A stretch of 64,000 nucleotides of DNA from JBGSMF01 sp964651475 (GTDB lineage Bacteria; Chloroflexota; Anaerolineae; Fen-1058): contig CAZYXV010000001.1 in NCBI GenBank assembly GCA_964651475.1, forward strand, positions 1-64,000, written 5' to 3'. The stretch's first letter is position 1; every line of letters starts with the position of its first letter. The notes under the pieces are model-generated. The model saw only the letters and a list, made by a program, of their open reading frames with translations, searched no databases and was not told the origin of the DNA. Of this stretch, positions 1-7,958 are shown piece after piece. The position numbers were made by a program, and so were the translations under genes.

Positions 1-72
1 AGGCTCAGTCGGCGCGCCCACCCGTTACCTCAACTCAACCCGTTACGCCCTGAGACGGTTATGGAGACCTGC

Positions 73-101
73 TTGACTTTACCGTTTTCATCGAGTATGC
101 T
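73..101 (+). promoter_or_regulatory. Sigma70-type promoter for the 146-2365 gene pair
   Basis: TTGACT (73-78), a 17-base spacer, then TATGCT (96-101). The start codon of the first gene lies about 40 bases downstream. The -10 hexamer is the left arm of the inverted repeat TATGCT-AAT-AGCATA (96-110), so an operator could overlap it. The direct repeat ACCCGTTAC at 20-28 and 38-46 lies upstream of the -35. Transcription and binding are inferred from sequence only. Confidence 0.55.
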
Positions 102-110
102 AATAGCATA
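96..110. promoter_or_regulatory. Inverted repeat over the -10 box (candidate operator)
   Basis: A perfect 6-base inverted repeat, TATGCT/AGCATA, with a 3-base centre sits on the -10 element and start-site region. A repressor bound here would block RNA polymerase. The binding protein is unknown. Confidence 0.35.
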
Positions 111-145
111 GCATTACCTGGTCATTACTTTTAATGGAGGATATA

Positions 146-724
146 ATGATCAGCGAAACAATTCTCAGTTTAGAACGCCGATTCCATAGCGCACCGCCGA
201 TCCGTCTGGATTACGAATCGGTTGACGGCGAGGAAGCAGGCAGCGTATCGCCCGAACAAGACGCCCTGTCTCCAGACGAAATCTATATCGAGCCGCGCCG
301 GGTCCGCGTGCCCCACTCGCTGGTGTGGAGCATAGCAATTCTGCTTGGACTGGGTGTGCTGCTGCTGGCCGCGTGGGGATTTGCCCAAAGCACGTGGACG
401 TATGGCATGGTGCCGGTGGATTCAGCAACGTCGGTGCGTCTGACCCAGATACGCGCCACCCTGGCCGCCGTCGGCGCGTCGCAGGCAGCGCTGCAACAAA
501 TAGATATCGCCGCCCGGCCGGGCGTCAATATCGGCGATGCTATCGAAGCACTGGTCAGCGCAGACAAGGCCCTGGCCCCGCTAAACGACGATCCCGCCAT
601 CGCTTCAGCCCGCCAAGACTTGCGCGTCATCTTGAGCGATTTGCAGGGTAAGCGCTTTGGAGCGCCTGCCATGCCTCTCGTCAGCCCTACCCCATTGCCC
701 ACGATAGACATTTCCATCCCTTAA
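146..724 (+). CDS. Single-pass membrane protein of unknown function
   Basis: A protein of 192 residues that I do not recognise. The start at 146 is chosen because GGAGG (136-140) lies 5 bases before it; an in-frame ATG at 134 overlaps that Shine-Dalgarno site. The first 50 or so residues are acidic and presumably cytoplasmic. One hydrophobic helix follows at about residues 56-78, and the remainder, presumably extracellular, is Ala/Val-rich and ends in a Pro/Thr-rich tail. The gene ends 18 bases before a sensor kinase and shares its promoter, so it may be a membrane partner or accessory of that kinase. The membrane helix is seen directly; the role is inference. Confidence 0.6.
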   Translation: MISETILSLERRFHSAPPIRLDYESVDGEEAGSVSPEQDALSPDEIYIEPRRVRVPHSLVWSIAILLGLGVLLLAAWGFAQSTWTYGMVPVDSATSVRLTQIRATLAAVGASQAALQQIDIAARPGVNIGDAIEALVSADKALAPLNDDPAIASARQDLRVILSDLQGKRFGAPAMPLVSPTPLPTIDISIP

Positions 725-742
725 AATTTGGGAGAGATTGCC

Positions 743-2365
743 ATGACAAGCATCCGTTGGCGCATGGTGACAAGTTATACGCTGGTCGTGCTGTTCACAG
801 TCATCGTCCTCAGCGCGGCTTTATTTTGGGCCATTGACGGCTATTACAATGCCCTCGAACGCCGTTACCTGGCCGTGAACGCGCAAGGGGCAGCAGAGGT
901 ATTGTCGCCCCTGCTGGCCCGCCAATTCCCGCTTCACCAAGTCGAGCGCCAGGTGAGCTTGCTGGCCTTTCTATCTCAAGCGCGCGTCCGGGTGTGGCGC
1001 TCGGATGGCACACTCATCGCGGATTCAGGCTCGCCATCGTCGCAGCCTCTGACCGTTGCCCTGGCCGACAATGCTCCCTCTTCGGCATTGCTTACCCAGA
1101 CGGTGCCTGCAGCCGGCGTCCTCGTGCAGCAAGTAGTAGTTTCGGACGCCACCAATCTTTTATCGCTAAATATCTCGATGAACCAGGTTCCTTTTGGATA
1201 CGTGCTCGAGTTGCAGGGAGACAAAACTGGCGCCTTTGAGTCATTGTCCAATCAGGCGCGCTCTCACCAGGTGATGCGCGTGCCTGTCTGGCATAAAGAT
1301 CAACTGGTGGGCGAGGTTGAGTTGCTGGAAGGTCCGGCGTACAGCCGCCAAATCGTCGGCGACGTAGCCGAGGCGCTGCTCAAAGTAACCTTCGGCGTGG
1401 CGCTTGCAGGAGCGGCAGCAGGCGCATTGATCGGGAGCAAGCTGCTGACGCCGCTTTTAGAGTTGGCCGGCGCCGTGCGCCAGATGAGCCGGGGGGAGTT
1501 GTCCACGCGCGCCGCGGTGCGAGGTCGGGACGAAGTTGCCATGCTGGCGGGGCGCTTTAACGCCATGGCGGACCACATCCAGCAAACTCTGTCTGCGCTA
1601 GAGGCCGAGCGCGAAAGCCTGCGCCGCTTTACGGCCGACGCTTCGCACGAAATGCGCACCCCTCTCACGGCCCTGGCCTCGTTTATAGACCTGATGGGTG
1701 GCCCACGCGGCACGGACCATGCGGCGCGCGCTGAATTGTTGGCCCAGTCCGAGCAACAAGTGGCGCGCCTGAATCGCCTGATGGGCGATCTTTTGGAGCT
1801 GGCCCACTTTGATTCAGGCACGGCCAAGCCTCTGCTGCGGACAGGCGACTTGCGTGACGTGGTGCGCCGCGAAGTGAACGAGGGCCGGCTCAAAGCCGGG
1901 TCGCGCGGCATCACGCTGGAAATGAACTTGCCAGATGCACCCGTCACGGCGCAGTTCGATAGAACCTATTTCTCGTGCGCGCTGGGCAACCTGATTGACA
2001 ATGCCATCAAATTCAGCTCAACAGGAAAAGTCTGCGTCGGGCTACAAACCAACGGGCAAACAGCTAACGTGTGGGTAAGTGACGAGGGGCCTGGCATCTC
2101 GCCATCTGACTTGCCCCACATCTTTGAGCGATTTTATCGCGGACATTCCACTCAAGACATTCCCGGCACCGGCCTGGGCCTGGCGATTGTAGCCGCCATC
2201 GCGCAGATGCACGCCGGGCGCGTGACAGTCCAAAGCGAACAAGGCGCAGGCAGCCGCTTTGTCCTCGAAATTCCGCTTTGCATTCCCGGCCCGGCCCAAG
2301 ATACGCCAGAGCGCGCCACAAGCTCGCCACTCGCGGCATTGCCCGCTGCCTGGTCAGAGGCATAA
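743..2365 (+). CDS. HAMP-domain sensor histidine kinase
   Basis: Inner-membrane sensor kinase of 540 residues. The ATG at 743 follows GGGAGA (730-735); a TTG at 728 is less likely. Order: a transmembrane helix at about 10-30, an extracytoplasmic sensor region of roughly 170 residues, a second helix at about 210-235, HAMP to about 290, a HisKA dimerisation domain with the H-box TADASHEMRTPL (His302), then HATPase_c with an N-box (NLIDNAIKF) and G-boxes (GPGISP, GTGLGLAI). It should autophosphorylate His302 and pass phosphate to a response regulator. No regulator gene adjoins it inside the window, so the partner is probably upstream of base 1 or elsewhere. The ligand is unknown. Confidence 0.9.
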   Translation: MTSIRWRMVTSYTLVVLFTVIVLSAALFWAIDGYYNALERRYLAVNAQGAAEVLSPLLARQFPLHQVERQVSLLAFLSQARVRVWRSDGTLIADSGSPSSQPLTVALADNAPSSALLTQTVPAAGVLVQQVVVSDATNLLSLNISMNQVPFGYVLELQGDKTGAFESLSNQARSHQVMRVPVWHKDQLVGEVELLEGPAYSRQIVGDVAEALLKVTFGVALAGAAAGALIGSKLLTPLLELAGAVRQMSRGELSTRAAVRGRDEVAMLAGRFNAMADHIQQTLSALEAERESLRRFTADASHEMRTPLTALASFIDLMGGPRGTDHAARAELLAQSEQQVARLNRLMGDLLELAHFDSGTAKPLLRTGDLRDVVRREVNEGRLKAGSRGITLEMNLPDAPVTAQFDRTYFSCALGNLIDNAIKFSSTGKVCVGLQTNGQTANVWVSDEGPGISPSDLPHIFERFYRGHSTQDIPGTGLGLAIVAAIAQMHAGRVTVQSEQGAGSRFVLEIPLCIPGPAQDTPERATSSPLAALPAAWSEA

Positions 2366-2448
2366 ACCCTTCCACCCAGTCACATTCTAAAGAATCCAGT
2401 TCCCGTCTGGAAACCCTGTAAAAGCAGCAGCTCCATGTTGGGTTGTAG

Positions 2449-2512
2449 GGAGTCCCCAACTTGTTGGGGCAGTTTTGGCTCAAGTGGGGCAACCCCGAAA
2501 AGTTCGGGACTC
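2449..2512. repeat. Small dispersed palindromic element
   Basis: Two short hairpins, CCCCAAC/GTTGGGG (2454-2469) and CCCGAA/TTCGGG (2494-2508), are enclosed by AGTCCC at the left and GGGACT at the right as terminal inverted repeats. It lies downstream of the sensor kinase and could act as an mRNA 3' end structure. There is no long T-run, so it is not called an intrinsic terminator. Confidence 0.5.
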
Positions 2513-2574
2513 TGGTGCCATCAAATGGAGCACATGGCATCCTCTCCGGCAAACTGCTAGCGCAGGTCCTCGCA

Positions 2575-2634
2575 TTGATTTTTAGAGCCTCATGATATAA
2601 TAAGCTCAATGCCGGTTAGTTAACAGCATTGAGC
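2575..2634 (+). promoter_or_regulatory. Weak promoter-like site followed by a hairpin
   Basis: A perfect TATAAT (2596-2601) lies 15 bases after TTGATT (2575-2580), a short spacer. The predicted leader opens with a 9-bp stem, GCTCAATGC (2604-2612) and GCATTGAGC (2626-2634). The nearest downstream gene starts 400 bases away, so its target is uncertain. Confidence 0.3.
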
Positions 2635-2775
2635 CTTATGAACTTTTAAAAGCCAAGCTCCGGATTGGAGGCTTGAGCCGGATGCCAAATGTACCGCCTA
2701 AAGGCCCAAATCTGAAAGCTGAGGCTTTAGCCGGAACTTGTGCCATCACAGGCTATACTGGGCGCGGGCACAATC

Positions 2776-2902
2776 TGCAATTTTGTTGTCATTGCGAGGG
2801 TGCGAAGCGCCCGAAGCAATCTCTGATCTGCAAGCGTACAGATTGCTTCGCCGCTCGCCGCAGGTGGAGCGGCTCGCGATGACAGGATTGTGAAAAATTG
2901 CA
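2776..2902. repeat. 127-base nested palindromic repeat (REP/MITE-like)
   Basis: Three nested inverted repeats: outer TGCAATTTT/AAAATTGCA, middle TGTCATTGCGAG/CTCGCGATGACA with one mismatch, inner GAAGCAATCT/AGATTGCTTC. It contains no credible gene. The same core words (GCGAGG, GAAGC, AGATTGCTTCG) recur in the element at 53463-53609, so this is a dispersed family. Confidence 0.7.
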
Positions 2903-3018
2903 ATTTATGACCGCGTGCAGTATATCTGCAGGATACCTTTGGGCAAAGCCTCGATTCCAGATTGCCGGGTTAGAGATATTTGTAGTAACGGCCTTTGCCG
3001 TCAAAAAACGAGGGAGTT

Positions 3019-4371
3019 ATGCCACAAGCAACATTTCATTTTCCAAAAGGTTTTTGTTGGGGCGGCGCCACAGCCGCCCATCAAGTGGAAGGCAACAATT
3101 CCAATAATGATTGGTGGGTCTGGGAACAAGAAGGCCACATCCGCGACGGGCAGACCTCTGGACTGGCGTGCGATTGGTGGAACAACGCCGAGCGTGATTT
3201 TGACCTGGCCGCGCAACTGAACAACAATGCGCACCGCCTGTCCGTCGAGTGGAGCCGCATCGAACCCGCGGAGGGCAAGTGGGACAGCGCCGCGATTGAC
3301 CGCTACCGGGCGATGCTGCAAGGGCTGCGCCAGCGCGGCATCGAGCCGATGGTCACACTGCATCACTTTAGCACGCCATTGTGGCTGGCCGAGCGCGGCG
3401 GATGGGAAAATTCCACCATCGTGCCGCTGTTCGAGCGGTTCGCGGAAAAGGTCGCGCGCTCGCTGGGCGATTTATGCGATTTCTGGTGCACCATCAACGA
3501 ACCCACCATATACGCCCTGCTTGGGTGGGTGGCCGGCGCGCCCGCCGACGCGCACCATCATCAGCTCACCTTTCCGCCCGGCAAGCACGAGCCGGACCTG
3601 GCCATGGCCGTGATTGAAAATATGTTGGTGGGGCACGCCGCCGCCTACCACGCTGTTCACCGCGTTCAACCTGCCGCGCGCGTGGGCATTGTGCACAATA
3701 TGACGGACATCCAACCGGCCAACCCCAACTCGCCGTTGGACCGCTTTGTGTCAGGGCAGCGCGACCGGATCGTCAATCAATCAGTTTTGGATGCTGTTTT
3801 TCACGGCAAAATTGTGCGCTTTGTCGGCTCTAAACGCTCCAGGCAACTCAAAGGCACAACCGATTTCTTTGGCCTCAATTATTACACGCGCAACATTTTG
3901 GCCTTTGATCGCCGCAACCCAGACGCGCTCTTTAGCCAGCAAGTCTTTCCGCAAGGCGCGCCGATGAGCGACGGCATGTATGGCGAGATTTACCCGGACG
4001 GGCTATATCACCTGCTCAAACGCTTGGGCAAATACAACATCCCGATCTACATCACGGAAAATGGCCTGCCCGACGCCGACGACGACCAGCGCCCGGCCTA
4101 TCTCGTCACACACTTGCGCCAGATATGGTGGGCCATCCAGTGCAATATTCCGGTGATGGGATACTATCACTGGTCGCTGGTGGATAACTTTGAGTGGGCC
4201 GAAGGGTGGAATCTGCGCTTTGGCCTGATTAAGGTAAATCCGCAGACGCAAGAACGCAACGTCCGCAAAAGCGGACGCCTGTTTGCGGAAATCGCCGGAG
4301 CTAATGCCATCACCACCGATATGGTTTCGCGTTATGCGCCCGAGTTGATGGAGAAATTGTTTCCAGGCTAA
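3019..4371 (+). CDS. Family 1 glycoside hydrolase (beta-glucosidase)
   Basis: Cytoplasmic enzyme of 450 residues, the usual GH1 length, with no signal peptide. It hydrolyses beta-glucosides or beta-galactosides by the retaining mechanism. Family signatures: an N-terminal FPKGFCWGGATAAHQVEG, the acid/base TINEP (Glu161), and the nucleophile YITENG (Glu347); WSLVDNFEW near the C-terminus binds sugar in this family. The start at 3019 is supported by AGGGAG immediately upstream and by the family N-terminus; an in-frame TTG at 2995 would add eight unrelated residues. It appears to be a single-gene unit. The exact sugar specificity cannot be read from sequence. Confidence 0.93.
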   Translation: MPQATFHFPKGFCWGGATAAHQVEGNNSNNDWWVWEQEGHIRDGQTSGLACDWWNNAERDFDLAAQLNNNAHRLSVEWSRIEPAEGKWDSAAIDRYRAMLQGLRQRGIEPMVTLHHFSTPLWLAERGGWENSTIVPLFERFAEKVARSLGDLCDFWCTINEPTIYALLGWVAGAPADAHHHQLTFPPGKHEPDLAMAVIENMLVGHAAAYHAVHRVQPAARVGIVHNMTDIQPANPNSPLDRFVSGQRDRIVNQSVLDAVFHGKIVRFVGSKRSRQLKGTTDFFGLNYYTRNILAFDRRNPDALFSQQVFPQGAPMSDGMYGEIYPDGLYHLLKRLGKYNIPIYITENGLPDADDDQRPAYLVTHLRQIWWAIQCNIPVMGYYHWSLVDNFEWAEGWNLRFGLIKVNPQTQERNVRKSGRLFAEIAGANAITTDMVSRYAPELMEKLFPG

Positions 4372-4375
4372 ATTA

Positions 4376-4422
4376 TCAGCCTTCAGCTTTCAACCTGACC
4401 GCTGACGGCTGATCGCTGACTG
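4376..4422. repeat. Short low-complexity dispersed repeat
   Basis: Repeated words of the type TCAGC-TTTCA and GCTGAC-GGCTGATC-GCTGAC fill the space between the beta-glucosidase and ftcD. The pattern resembles the short repeats found elsewhere in the window. Confidence 0.4.
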
Positions 4423-4443
4423 CTTGAAGACCAGGAATGAAAT

Positions 4444-5964
4444 ATGAAAACCATCGTCGAATGTGTCCCCAACTTTTCCGAGGGCCGCCGCCAAGACATC
4501 ATAGAGGCAATCCTGGCGGAGGTGAACGCCGTGCCCGGCGTAACGCTGCTCGATGCGCACAGCGACCCCGATCACAATCGCACCGTCGTCACGTATGTGG
4601 GCGAGCCGGCGCCAGTGGAAGAGGCCGCTTTTCGCCTCATCGAAAAGGCCGGCGAACTGATCAATATGGACGAGCATCGCGGCGAACATCCGCGCCTGGG
4701 CGCGACGGACGTGGTGCCCTTTATCCCCATCGCCGGCGTGACCATGCCCGAATGTGTGGCGATGGCGCGGCGGTTGGGGCAGCGTGTTGGCGCTGAATTG
4801 AACATTCCGGTTTATCTTTACGCCAACGCCGCGCAGCGCCCGGAACGCGAGGCGCTCGCCAACATCCGGCGCGGGCAGTACGAGGCCATCAAGACCGAAA
4901 TTGGCGTGAACCCCGCCCGAGACCCAGATTTTGGCCCGCACAAACTCGGCACAGCCGGCGCGGTCGTCATTGGCGCGCGCGGGCCGCTGGTGGCTTACAA
5001 CATTTACCTCAACACGCCCGATGTAGCCATTGCTCAAAAGATCGCCGACGTGGTGCGCTTTTCCAGAGGCGGCTTTCGCTACGTGATGGCCAAGGGGCTG
5101 CTGGTGAAGGGGCAAGCGCAGGTCTCGATGAACCTCACTGACTTTAGGTGCACGTCCCTGGCTGTGGTACAAGAAAGCGTGCGCCGCGAGGCTGCGCGTT
5201 ACGGGTGCAGCGTCACGCACAGCGAAGTGGTGGGGCTGACCCCGCAAGAAGCGCTGCTGGATGCGGCCACATATTACTTGCAAGTCAGAGGCTTTGAATC
5301 CGCGCAGGTGCTAGAAAACCGCCTGGGCGGCGGCGAGGTCAGCCTGGTGCCGCAAGCCTTTCTCAACGCCACCGCCGAAGGCACACCCACGCCCGGCGGC
5401 GGAGCGGTCTCGGCGCTGGCGGGCGCGTTGGCCGCCGCGCTCACGGCGATGGTGGCGCGGCTTACCGCCGGCAGAGCCAAATACGCCAGCGTTCACCCAC
5501 ACATGAATGACGCTATCGCCAAAATCGAACCGCTGCGCAGCCAGTTGACGCACACGATTGACGCGGACAACGCCGCCTTTGACCAGGTGATGAGCGCTTA
5601 CGGCTTGCCACAAGAAAGCGCCGTTGAAAAAGTCACGCGCCGCGCCGCCGTGCAACTGGCGACGATGCACGCCGCGCAGGTGCCGCTCCAGACGATGCGC
5701 CTGGCAGTGGAGGCGTTAGACATCGCTCAAACTGTGGCCGAGTTGGGCAATCCCAGCTCGATGACAGATGTGGGTGTAGCGGCTCACCTGGCGCGCGCGG
5801 CGGTGGAAGGCGCGGGAATGAACGTGCGCATCAACCTGGCCTCGCTGGACGGCAAAGAGCAATTGGGGCTTGTGCTGGACGAGGTTAAAAAGTTGCGCGC
5901 CCGCGCGGCCGAACTGGCCGATAAAATCATCAAGACAGCCGAGGAGCGCGGAGGACTGCTCTAG
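4444..5964 (+). CDS. ftcD: Glutamate formimidoyltransferase / formimino-THF cyclodeaminase
   Basis: Bifunctional cytosolic enzyme of 506 residues. The formiminotransferase half (about 1-300) moves the formimino group from formiminoglutamate to tetrahydrofolate; it opens with ECVPNFSEGRR and contains the DPDHNRTVVTYVG segment with the catalytic His. The cyclodeaminase half (about 310-506; PTPGGGAVSALAGALAAAL) releases ammonia and yields 5,10-methenyl-THF. AGGA lies 7 bases before the ATG. The TAG stop (5962-5964) is part of a repeat terminus (see 5961-6059). No other histidine-degradation gene is nearby, but a CODH/ACS operon with fhs begins 5 kb away, so this enzyme can supply one-carbon THF to that pathway (inference). 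Confidence 0.93.
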   Translation: MKTIVECVPNFSEGRRQDIIEAILAEVNAVPGVTLLDAHSDPDHNRTVVTYVGEPAPVEEAAFRLIEKAGELINMDEHRGEHPRLGATDVVPFIPIAGVTMPECVAMARRLGQRVGAELNIPVYLYANAAQRPEREALANIRRGQYEAIKTEIGVNPARDPDFGPHKLGTAGAVVIGARGPLVAYNIYLNTPDVAIAQKIADVVRFSRGGFRYVMAKGLLVKGQAQVSMNLTDFRCTSLAVVQESVRREAARYGCSVTHSEVVGLTPQEALLDAATYYLQVRGFESAQVLENRLGGGEVSLVPQAFLNATAEGTPTPGGGAVSALAGALAAALTAMVARLTAGRAKYASVHPHMNDAIAKIEPLRSQLTHTIDADNAAFDQVMSAYGLPQESAVEKVTRRAAVQLATMHAAQVPLQTMRLAVEALDIAQTVAELGNPSSMTDVGVAAHLARAAVEGAGMNVRINLASLDGKEQLGLVLDEVKKLRARAAELADKIIKTAEERGGLL

Positions 5965-6059
5965 CAGCCTGTCGGGGAGGAACTCGTTTGTAGTGCGCGC
6001 TTCAGCGCGCTCAAGCGCGCACTACGAGCGTGCCCACCCGCTCTCAGACAGCCTGCTAG
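5961..6059. repeat. CTAGCAG-type palindromic element, copy A
   Basis: Terminal inverted repeats CTAGCAGCCTGTC (5961-5973) and GACAGCCTGCTAG (6047-6059), imperfect by one base, surround a strong 13-bp hairpin: GTAGTGCGCGCTT (5990-6002) with AAGCGCGCACTAC (6013-6025). Related copies are at 14214-14300 and 17524-17611. Its first four bases, CTAG, include the ftcD stop codon. Confidence 0.75.
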
Positions 6060-6072
6060 CCAATGGGATAAG

Positions 6073-7947
6073 ATGACAATGGCCTGGCAAAATATGCCTT
6101 ACTTTATCGTGCAGGCCGTGGCCTCTGGCATGGCCGCGCTGCTGGCGCTGTATGCCTGGCGACGGCGCGCCGTGGCTGGCGGCGTCACCTTTGCCCTGTT
6201 GATGTTGGCGGTTTCTGAATGGGCCTTCACCAACGCCATGGAAGCCATCTCGATCGAGATGCCGGCCAAGATTTTGTGGTCAAAAATCAGCTACCTGGGC
6301 ATTACGAGTGTAGCCCCGTTATGGTTGGTGTTCTCTCTGATCTATAGCCAGCGCGATACGTGGCTGACGCGCCGCGCCAGGCGCGCAGCATTGTTGTGGA
6401 TCGTGCCAGCCATCATCACCGGCCTGACTGCGACAAACGAATGGCACGGCCTGACCTGGCCCACTATCACCGCATCCTCTGACGAGCCGGGCGCGATGGC
6501 GATCTATGCGCACGGGGTGTGCGTGTGGCTCAATGTGGCCTATTCTTACACGCTGCTGTTGATAGGGACATTCTGGATAGTGCGGACGGCTCTGCGTTCC
6601 GCCCAATTGTACCGCTACCAGGTCTGGTTGCTGCTTGCCGGCGCAGCCGTTCCATGGATAGGCAACGTGCTCTACATGATAGACCTGATTCCCCTGCCGG
6701 GACTGGATTTGACCCCCATCGCTTTTACAGTGACGGGGATAATGATAACCTTGAGCATCTTTAGATTTCAAATGCTCGATATTGTGCCAGTCGCCCGCGA
6801 CGCCGTGCTCGAAAGCATGAGCGATGGCGTGCTGGTGCTGGACGCGCGCCATCGCATCGTAGACATCAACCCAGCCGCCCAACGTCTCGTCAAGCGCGGC
6901 GAAGCGAATCTCGTTGGGCAACCCGTGGACGTGGCCCTGGCAGCGTGGACTGATCTGGTCGAACGATACCGCAATATGCCAGAAGCGCAAGCCGAGATCG
7001 TTCTAGGCGAGGCCCAATCCACGCAATGGATAGACATGCGCATTTCACCCTTGCGCGACCGCCGCGGCCAGCTCACCGGGAGGTTGATTGTTTTGAGAGA
7101 CATCACGGCGCGCAAGCAAGCCGAGGCGACAATCGAGCAGCGCAACCGCGAACTAGCCGCCGCGCGAGAAGCCGAACAAGCCGCACTGCGGCGCGAAATG
7201 AACCGCGCCCGCGATATCCAGACCAGCCTGTTACCCCGCGCCGCCCCAAGCCTGGCCGGTTTAGACATCGCCGCGTGTAGCCTGCCGGCTCGTGAAGTAG
7301 GCGGCGATTGGTACAACTATTACGAGTTGCCGGGCAATGAACAAAATCCACACGTAAGTTACGGCCTCGCGGTCGGCGACGTCACCGGCAAGGGCATCCC
7401 GGCAGCTTTGTACATGGCCGTATCCACCGTCATGCTCACCGCCAAAGCGCCCTCTATTCCCGACGTAGCCAGGTTGATGGATGAAATGAACACCGCGCTG
7501 TATCCCTACATGGCGCCCCATCAGATGAACACGGCCCTGTGTTACGCGCGGCTGGAACCCATGCCAGAGCGCCAGGCTGGTTATGTGGCGCACACCGCCA
7601 ACGCCGGGCTGGTCGCGCCCATCCTGCGGCGCGGGGCGCAGTGTGAATACCTGGATATTGGCGGCTTGCCGCTGGGCGCCGAGTTGACCGACATCCCGTA
7701 CACGGCCGTGTCAGTGCCTCTGCAAGCGGGCGATAGCCTAGTGCTATCCAGCGACGGAATCGTGGAGGCGACCAACGAAACAGGGGAAATGTATGGATTC
7801 GAGCGCTTTCTGGCTAGCGTGGCGAACGCGCCCCGCGGCAGCGCGCGCGACATCCAGGAATGGATTTTGGCTGGCGTGCGCGGCTTTGTCGGCAGCGCAG
7901 AACCTCACGACGACATGACGCTGATTGTGATAGTGGTGAAAAGCTGA
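6073..7947 (+). CDS. 7TM-PAS-PP2C serine phosphatase (RsbU/SpoIIE-like)
   Basis: Membrane-bound regulatory phosphatase of 624 residues. About seven hydrophobic helices fill residues 8-225, like the N-terminal 7TM module of some histidine kinases. A PAS domain follows (about 240-350, ILDITARK-type end), then a coiled coil (about 350-385), then a SpoIIE-type PP2C domain. Metal-binding Asp residues are visible in REVGGDW (Asp412), VGDVTGKG (Asp436), SSDG (Asp561) and PHDDM (Asp613/614). Such proteins dephosphorylate an anti-sigma antagonist in response to a signal sensed by the PAS or 7TM part. No sigma, anti-sigma or antagonist gene is adjacent. It ends 11 bases from the convergent gene at 7959. 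Confidence 0.88.
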   Translation: MTMAWQNMPYFIVQAVASGMAALLALYAWRRRAVAGGVTFALLMLAVSEWAFTNAMEAISIEMPAKILWSKISYLGITSVAPLWLVFSLIYSQRDTWLTRRARRAALLWIVPAIITGLTATNEWHGLTWPTITASSDEPGAMAIYAHGVCVWLNVAYSYTLLLIGTFWIVRTALRSAQLYRYQVWLLLAGAAVPWIGNVLYMIDLIPLPGLDLTPIAFTVTGIMITLSIFRFQMLDIVPVARDAVLESMSDGVLVLDARHRIVDINPAAQRLVKRGEANLVGQPVDVALAAWTDLVERYRNMPEAQAEIVLGEAQSTQWIDMRISPLRDRRGQLTGRLIVLRDITARKQAEATIEQRNRELAAAREAEQAALRREMNRARDIQTSLLPRAAPSLAGLDIAACSLPAREVGGDWYNYYELPGNEQNPHVSYGLAVGDVTGKGIPAALYMAVSTVMLTAKAPSIPDVARLMDEMNTALYPYMAPHQMNTALCYARLEPMPERQAGYVAHTANAGLVAPILRRGAQCEYLDIGGLPLGAELTDIPYTAVSVPLQAGDSLVLSSDGIVEATNETGEMYGFERFLASVANAPRGSARDIQEWILAGVRGFVGSAEPHDDMTLIVIVVKS

Positions 7948-7958
7948 TCGCCAACCAC

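Larger units (their letters stand above)
2366..3018. other. Intergenic region of 650 bases with repeats
   Basis: No convincing gene. It holds a stem-rich element (2449-2512), a weak promoter-like site (2575-2601), a hairpin (2604-2634) and a 127-base nested palindrome (2776-2902). The last 110 bases before the beta-glucosidase show no clear promoter. Confidence 0.6.

Noticed and set aside
1..77. Possible C-terminal end of an upstream gene
   Set aside because: All three plus frames are open for a short way and end at 53, 77 and 111. None resembles a recognisable protein end, so no gene is claimed.
2673..3220. Short open frames across the intergenic region before the beta-glucosidase
   Set aside because: They run through palindromic repeat DNA or the 5' end of the GH1 gene in other frames and have no ribosome-binding site or family features.
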